From NCBI RefSeq assembly GCF_000568255.1, contig NZ_KK037166.1, forward strand, positions 2,114,972 through 2,150,230: a DNA stretch of 35,259 bases, read 5' to 3'. Position 1 is the stretch's first letter. Every line of letters starts with the position of its first letter. This DNA comes from Kutzneria sp. 744. GTDB lineage: Bacteria > Actinomycetota > Actinomycetes > Mycobacteriales > Pseudonocardiaceae. This document shows positions 31,112-35,259 of this stretch, in pieces. The translations under genes and the position numbers were made by a program. Under the pieces are notes generated by a model, which searched no databases, had not been told where the DNA came from, and saw only the letters and a program-made list of their open reading frames with translations.

Positions 31112-32509
31112 TCAGAACCAGGTGCCGGAGGGCCAGGTCAGGTCGCCCCAGGCCTGGCGGCGGGCGGAAGCCGGGTCGTCCTCCAGGCGGGGCGGGGAGG
31201 CCATGATCATGGTGGGGCGGGAGGTGGTGTCGTAAGGGGTCCAAGGGGCCTTGCCGTCGCGGACGAATGAACCCCAGGCGGCGTGCATGGTCTGGGACAG
31301 CGAAGTCGCGGCGGGGTCGCCGAGGTCGCCGCCGCCGACGGCCCACGCGAAGACGACGTCGGTGCCATGGGCGGCCCGAACGGCGCCGGGCAGGGCGCCG
31401 TCGAACAGGTAGCGCCAAGTGGGCGCGTAGCGGGACTGGGCGTCGACGAGCCGGAGCGTGGGGATGCCGTACCGCTCATCGGTCATCACGCCAACCAGGT
31501 CATCCCCATACACGGCAAGGATTTCGCCGGCACGGGCAGGACCGAAGGCCTCGGTCAACACGCGAGGAGCCGGCAAAGCGGCGCGAGGGTCAAGACCGAC
31601 GAAGGTGCCGGCCTCATTGACTGCGCTGGAGGCAAGCAAAGCGACCTTGGCGGCCGAACCCGAGGCGATCCGGCGGACGGGAACGTCAGGCAGCACGGAG
31701 CCGCCGACCACGGGACGCCACGTCCACACGCCGTACATCGGCGGCGACACGGTCTGCTGCGCGGCGAGCAACTCCCCCGCCGGCACAACCGGGATCCGCC
31801 GCCGGTCGATCCCCAACCGGTCGGCGGTGGCGCGGGCGACCGCAGCCGTCGTCACGTGATCACCGCCCCCGCTCTGGGAAATGGCCCGCTGGAACAACCC
31901 AGCTGCCGCCGGCACGGCCATCAGGGTGGCCACGCTCTTGGCCCCGGCGGAAACCCCGCCGACGGTGACCTGACGCGGATCCCCGCCGAACGCGGCGATG
32001 TTGTCCCGCACCCATCGCAGCGCGGCGACCTGGTCCAGCACACCGCAGTTGGTGTCGTCGAAGAAGCCGAACGCCCCGAGCCGGTAGTTGAAGGTCACGA
32101 CGACCACGTCGTGGTTGCGCACGAACGTCTCGCCGTCGCCGATGCCGTCCGGCCCGGCGCCGGTCATGTAGCCGCCGCCGTGGATCCACACGAACACCGG
32201 CCGCGGCGTCGCGGACGGGCGGGCGGGAGCGCACACGTTGACGTAGAGGCAGTCCTCGCTCATCCGCTGTGGATCGTCCACAGCGGCCGGTCGCGGACCG
32301 GGAATCACCCCGGCCGGCAACACGGTCTGCATCGCCCGCGCGCCGAAGGCGGTGGCGTCCCGCACGCCGATCCACGGCGACGGGGGCAGCGGCGGCCGGT
32401 GCCGCAGCGGGCCGGTGGGCGGCTGCGCGTACGGAATTCCGCGCCACGCCAGGGCCTCTCCGAGATCGACGCCACGTACCTGTCCGTTGCTGGTGGCGAC
32501 GATCGCCAT
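31112..32509 (-). CDS. Type-B carboxylesterase family protein
   Basis: A 465-residue alpha/beta-hydrolase. Type-B landmarks are ALAWRGIPYAQPPTGPLR (20-36), SEDCLYVNVCAP (84-95), oxyanion hole VWIHGGGY (107-114), NYRLGAFGFF (141-150), and nucleophile elbow GGVSAG with Ser187; Val stands where GESAG normally has Glu. NEAGTF carries the likely acid and HGTDVVFAW the likely His. No signal peptide, so probably intracellular. Start: ATG 32509 with GGGGAAGTG as ribosome site, 2 nt after the catalase-like stop; the frame is open far upstream only as a shadow of that gene. It is the second gene of an operon with the SrpA-like protein. Substrate unknown. Confidence 0.9.
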   Translation of the reverse strand: MAIVATSNGQVRGVDLGEALAWRGIPYAQPPTGPLRHRPPLPPSPWIGVRDATAFGARAMQTVLPAGVIPGPRPAAVDDPQRMSEDCLYVNVCAPARPSATPRPVFVWIHGGGYMTGAGPDGIGDGETFVRNHDVVVVTFNYRLGAFGFFDDTNCGVLDQVAALRWVRDNIAAFGGDPRQVTVGGVSAGAKSVATLMAVPAAAGLFQRAISQSGGGDHVTTAAVARATADRLGIDRRRIPVVPAGELLAAQQTVSPPMYGVWTWRPVVGGSVLPDVPVRRIASGSAAKVALLASSAVNEAGTFVGLDPRAALPAPRVLTEAFGPARAGEILAVYGDDLVGVMTDERYGIPTLRLVDAQSRYAPTWRYLFDGALPGAVRAAHGTDVVFAWAVGGGDLGDPAATSLSQTMHAAWGSFVRDGKAPWTPYDTTSRPTMIMASPPRLEDDPASARRQAWGDLTWPSGTWF

Positions 32510-32511
32510 GA

Positions 32512-33459
32512 TCACTTCCCCTGGGTGCGCCTGCCGTGCGAGACCGAATAGACCTGGCCGCGGAACCGCAGCACCGGGTCGTCGGACAACTCGATGCCGG
32601 GCACCAGCCGGGTCGGGTCGAACATACGCCGGTCCCACTTGGCCTGGTCCTCGACCGGGCCGGTCACCAGCAGCCGCCCGGCGGTGATCTCCGTGCGGTC
32701 GTGCGGCCACAGCACCGTGCAGTCGTCGGTGGGATCGGTGGGCTCCGCGATCTGCACCTTGAGCTGGAACGCCACCGTGGTAGTGGCCAGCCGCTCGGCC
32801 AGCTCGTCGCTCAGGTACGTCGGCGACTTCTCCGAGGCTCGCTCGTCCGAGAGCTGCTGCACGCCGGCCTCGGGCTCCCAGCGGTAGCGCACGGCCGTGC
32901 GGCGGCGCATCTTGTCCAGCCAGATGAAGGCGTGCACCGCCCAGTAGCGGATCGTCGCGTAGCTCACGGGAATCGGCGTGTTCTTGACGGCACGCAGGCC
33001 GCGCATGGCCTCCGTGTGCTCGGTGGCGTAGCGACGCACGACTTCGGGGTCGGGCGAGCCGGTGAACATGTTCGGCTCGGCCGCCTCCAGGAAGTTGCGG
33101 AACGCCTGCGGTGTCGCGGCGACGAACACGGGCTGGCTCACCGACACCAGATCGGTGGCCACACCGCCCGGCAGGTGGAAGGCGACCGAGAGGCCGCGGG
33201 CCGACCTCGTCCGGTCCCAGATGTAGGGATTTCCCGAGAAGTTGGAGAAGCGCACCGTCGCCGGCACCGGGTCGCCCTGCAGGTGCGACGCCGTCGTCAG
33301 TTCCGCGGCCGCCCCCGTCGGCAGGAAAACCGCGCGGTAGCAGGAGCCCTTCGCGTGCGCCCGGCGGTAGCCGGGGTAGAGCCCGGACACCCATTCCAAC
33401 CGGTCCACGATGTCTACGGCCGACTGGGGGTGGGCGCCGTCGGGGGGCTGAACGGACAT
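32512..33459 (-). CDS. SrpA-like heme-dependent catalase/peroxidase family protein
   Basis: A 315-residue catalase-fold protein, shorter than true catalases (about 480). The distal His is likely His35 in RRAHAKGSCY, RFSN at 70-73 is the conserved active-site stretch, and the proximal RxxxY is R300-G-Q-V-Y304. PTRLVPGIELSDDPVL is typical of the catalase-related SrpA group, which shows peroxidase rather than strong catalase activity. There is no signal peptide. Start: ATG 33459 with AGGATC upstream. It is first in an operon with the carboxylesterase (2-nt gap), from a promoter at 33495-33523. The pair could detoxify or modify an acylated phenolic or peroxide compound; this is inference. Confidence 0.87.
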   Translation of the reverse strand: MSVQPPDGAHPQSAVDIVDRLEWVSGLYPGYRRAHAKGSCYRAVFLPTGAAAELTTASHLQGDPVPATVRFSNFSGNPYIWDRTRSARGLSVAFHLPGGVATDLVSVSQPVFVAATPQAFRNFLEAAEPNMFTGSPDPEVVRRYATEHTEAMRGLRAVKNTPIPVSYATIRYWAVHAFIWLDKMRRRTAVRYRWEPEAGVQQLSDERASEKSPTYLSDELAERLATTTVAFQLKVQIAEPTDPTDDCTVLWPHDRTEITAGRLLVTGPVEDQAKWDRRMFDPTRLVPGIELSDDPVLRFRGQVYSVSHGRRTQGK

Positions 33460-33494
33460 GTGGGCGATCCTGTTCGGCTCTGCGTCGGAGCGCC

Positions 33495-33523
33495 AGACTA
33501 AGGCGCGACCGTCTTGGTGCCAA
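33495..33523 (-). promoter_or_regulatory. Promoter of the catalase-esterase operon
   Basis: The minus strand has -35 TTGGCA (33518-33523), a 17-nt spacer and -10 TAGTCT (33495-33500), about 36 nt before the ATG at 33459. It faces the divergent small membrane protein gene. Confidence 0.55.
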
Positions 33524-33542
33524 GCTGAGTACCGTGTCGGGT

Positions 33543-33842
33543 ATGGACGGGCACCAGCCGCCGGGCCCCGAGGACCGCTTCGAGGACGACCTGATCGGGT
33601 TGGACCGCGACGATCCCGAGGCCAAGGCCTTCGCCGAGCATCTGGACCGCATGGAGCGGGTCCGCAACGGCTACACCGTGGAGGGCTATCTGGCCGGTGT
33701 CACCGATTTCGCCGAGTCGGCCAACCGGTCCAGGGGACACCGCCGGTTGATGGTGACGCTCGTGGTGGCGCTGGTCCTGCTGGGCCTGGCCTTCGCGACC
33801 TGGGACCTACTCACAGTGGTCTTCGGCGTCATCATCCCCTGA
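33543..33842 (+). CDS. Small single-pass membrane protein, actinobacterial, function unknown
   Basis: A 99-residue protein: an acidic N-terminal half (EDRFEDDLIGLDRDDPEAKAF... , continuing to about 65) and two short hydrophobic stretches or one long one (about 69-97: LMVTLVVALVLLGLAFATW, LLTVVFGVIIP). This is a small actinobacterial membrane-protein pattern; I do not recognise a family. Start: ATG 33543, with TACCGT (33530-33535) 7 nt upstream that suits a leaderless transcript; GTG 33534 is an alternative three codons earlier. No ribosome site is convincing. It is divergent from the catalase operon and convergent with the acyl-AMP ligase gene. Only GCCCGATCGGGC (33849-33860) lies in the 64-nt gap after it. 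Confidence 0.65.
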   Translation: MDGHQPPGPEDRFEDDLIGLDRDDPEAKAFAEHLDRMERVRNGYTVEGYLAGVTDFAESANRSRGHRRLMVTLVVALVLLGLAFATWDLLTVVFGVIIP

Positions 33843-33906
33843 TCCGCTGCCCGATCGGGCGGCGACCGTCCCAAGCGGACGCTCGGCCATCTTGCCGCCG
33901 CGTCAT

Positions 33907-35259
33907 TCACAGGGTTCCGTCGAGGTAGCGGCGACGGATGGCGGCGCGGGTCGGGTGGCCGGACCAGCCGGCCGGCATGCGGCCGGACTCGACGAGGACG
34001 ACGTCGCGGACCCGGACGTCAAAACGCATGGCGACGGCGGCACGCACGGAGTCCACCACGACGGCCCGGTCGAGGTCGGCCGGCGGGATGTGCTGGGAGC
34101 GTTCGGCGACGATGACCACGGCCTCGCCGAAGGACAGGGCGACGACGCGATCCGGGCGCACGGCGGGGTGGGCGGCCCGGGCGACGAGCTCGACCTCACG
34201 GGGATCGAGCCGGCGGCCGTCCACGGTGAGCAGGTCCTCCTGCCGCCCGAGCACGAAGAGCTCGCCCTCGTGCAGGAAGCCGAGATCGCCGGTGCGCAGC
34301 CACTCGCGACCGTCCAAAGAGACCAGTTCCTGGCGAGCGGCCACGGCAGGCCCACAGATCCAGATCTCGCCGACCATGCCGTCGGGCAGGGGCCAGCTGG
34401 CGCTGGGGTCGACGATGAGCACGGCGCCCTCGACGGGAGTGCCGCTGGACACCAGCAGCGAGGAGCGGCCGTCGGTGCGCAGGACGGCCTTGCCGGCGGC
34501 CAGCTGCTCCCGGTCGACGGTGATGCGCCGGGGCGGGGCGGCGGCCGAGGTCATGGTCACCGGACCGACGGCCCCGATGGCGCTGTAGCAGGTGCGCAGG
34601 GACTGGGGCGGCAGCCCGCACTGCCCGAAGACGTCGACGGCCACCCGAACGGTGCTGGCGTTGATCGGCTCGCCACCGTCCAGCATGGTGCTGACCTGCG
34701 ACAACCGCAGCCACGAGCGGTCCTGCTCGGTGGTGCGGGAGGCGCAGTAGGCCAGGGCGAAGTCCGGCGCGGCGGTGATCACGTCCTGCCCCGACGCCAG
34801 CGCTTGCAGCCATCGGCGGGGCTGCTCCAGCACCGAGGACTGTTCGAGCAGCACCGCCCGCAGCCGCCCGGTCAACGGCGCGGCGACGGCCAGCACGAAA
34901 CCCAGGTCGTAGCACAGGGGCAGCCAGTTCACGGTCACGGAACGCCCGGTCACGGCCCGGAACGCCGTCACGGCGCGCTTCCCGGCCAGGGCGAGATCGC
35001 CGTGGCTCAGGGCCGTGCCGAACGGGTCGGTGCCGGGGTCGACGGGATACCGAAGCATGGCCACCTCGTCGAAAGCGGCCCGGTGCTGCGGCAACTCGTC
35101 GTCGGGCATGGCGTCCACGAGGACCACGGGGGCGTCGAAGAACGCCTGCACCCGGGGCTTGGCGGCGGTGGTGGTGAGCACGGCCGTGGCCAGGCAGTCG
35201 GACAGCACGGCGCTCACGTGGGCGGGATGGTCGTCGAGGTCGGCGAGGTCGAGGGGCAC
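33907..35259 (-). CDS. AMP-binding enzyme, fatty-acyl-AMP-ligase-like, 5'-truncated by window edge
   Basis: The 450 residues seen belong to the adenylate-forming (ANL) superfamily. Present are LPLCYDLGFVLAVAAPLTGR, AAPDFALAYCASR, the core GEPINASTVRVAVDVF (typical of FAAL enzymes), IGAVGPVTM in the adenine-pocket region, a GEIWICGPAVA stretch, RTGDLGFLHEGELFVLGR with the hinge region, and GRRLDPREVEL. FAAL proteins activate fatty acids as acyl-AMP and hand them to carrier proteins of PKS/NRPS lines. Normal length is about 570-600, so roughly 120 N-terminal residues, including the P-loop-like motif, should lie beyond the edge; the GTG at 35257-35259 is probably an internal Val. A biosynthetic cluster may continue to the right. 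Confidence 0.85.
   Translation of the reverse strand: MPLDLADLDDHPAHVSAVLSDCLATAVLTTTAAKPRVQAFFDAPVVLVDAMPDDELPQHRAAFDEVAMLRYPVDPGTDPFGTALSHGDLALAGKRAVTAFRAVTGRSVTVNWLPLCYDLGFVLAVAAPLTGRLRAVLLEQSSVLEQPRRWLQALASGQDVITAAPDFALAYCASRTTEQDRSWLRLSQVSTMLDGGEPINASTVRVAVDVFGQCGLPPQSLRTCYSAIGAVGPVTMTSAAAPPRRITVDREQLAAGKAVLRTDGRSSLLVSSGTPVEGAVLIVDPSASWPLPDGMVGEIWICGPAVAARQELVSLDGREWLRTGDLGFLHEGELFVLGRQEDLLTVDGRRLDPREVELVARAAHPAVRPDRVVALSFGEAVVIVAERSQHIPPADLDRAVVVDSVRAAVAMRFDVRVRDVVLVESGRMPAGWSGHPTRAAIRRRYLDGTL

Noticed and set aside
32510-33667. Fusion of the carboxylesterase to an N-terminal 386-residue extension
   Set aside because: The extension is an out-of-frame reading of the catalase-like gene on the same strand; the esterase has its own ribosome site and ATG at 32509.
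1-35259. A natural-product gene cluster, because of two P450s and an acyl-AMP ligase
   Set aside because: No PKS, NRPS, terpene cyclase or carrier protein is in the window and the P450s are isolated; a cluster may lie to the right of 35259, but this is not shown.
1-35259. CRISPR arrays, tRNA genes, transposases or att sites
   Set aside because: No regularly spaced direct repeats, cloverleaf-like sequences, integrase or transposase reading frames were seen.

Overview
The window is high-GC DNA with GTG/TTG starts, strong third-position G/C bias, an ergothioneine gene, two cytochromes P450, snapalysin, CNNM/CBS pairs and many solo transcriptional regulators. This points to a filamentous actinomycete, most likely Pseudonocardiales (Kutzneria/Amycolatopsis-like). 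The taxon is an inference from gene content, not from a marker gene. I see no rRNA, tRNA, CRISPR array, transposase or phage gene. It reads as an accessory chromosomal region of small, mostly independent transcription units.

Left part (1-7865): the 3'-truncated EgtA gene, a P450, a secreted CBM35-FN3-FN3-sugar dehydrogenase with a good promoter and a LacI-type site, and a divergent AcnR-like TetR repressor with a perfect 24-bp palindrome before it. Then come a LysR remnant, a DUF1707 protein and a second P450. Position 7952-8004 is a 20-bp-stem hairpin.

Middle (8115-20784): an orphan membrane-embedded KAP-type P-loop NTPase with two TTA codons, a POT transporter, an EamA exporter divergent from a LysR regulator that is probably leaderless, and a LacI regulator overlapping a YtcJ-like amidohydrolase. 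They are followed by two coupled CNNM/CBS membrane proteins behind an unexplained 97-nt leader, and a membrane-anchored substrate-binding/VWA protein.

Right part (20918-35259): a secreted GDPD, an SDR behind duplicated operator-like sites, an exported PHB-depolymerase-type esterase, a crotonase lacking the second catalytic Glu, a snapalysin, and an uncharacterised zinc-ribbon/four-TM gene pair. The pair converges with, and overlaps by 57 nt, a FUSC exporter-LiaF-like operon that faces a MarR gene across a 44-bp palindrome. A carboxylesterase plus SrpA-like catalase operon, a small membrane protein and a truncated acyl-AMP ligase gene close the window.

The most unusual structure outside genes is a 57-bp perfect-armed palindromic element. 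It occurs twice, about 14 kb apart and in opposite orientation, each time exactly between convergent genes. A different long inverted repeat does the same job at 31047-31111. Best candidates for undescribed biology are the KAP NTPase, the zinc-ribbon/4-TM pair, the FUSC protein with an added beta-sandwich domain plus its 44-bp operator, and the CNNM leader.
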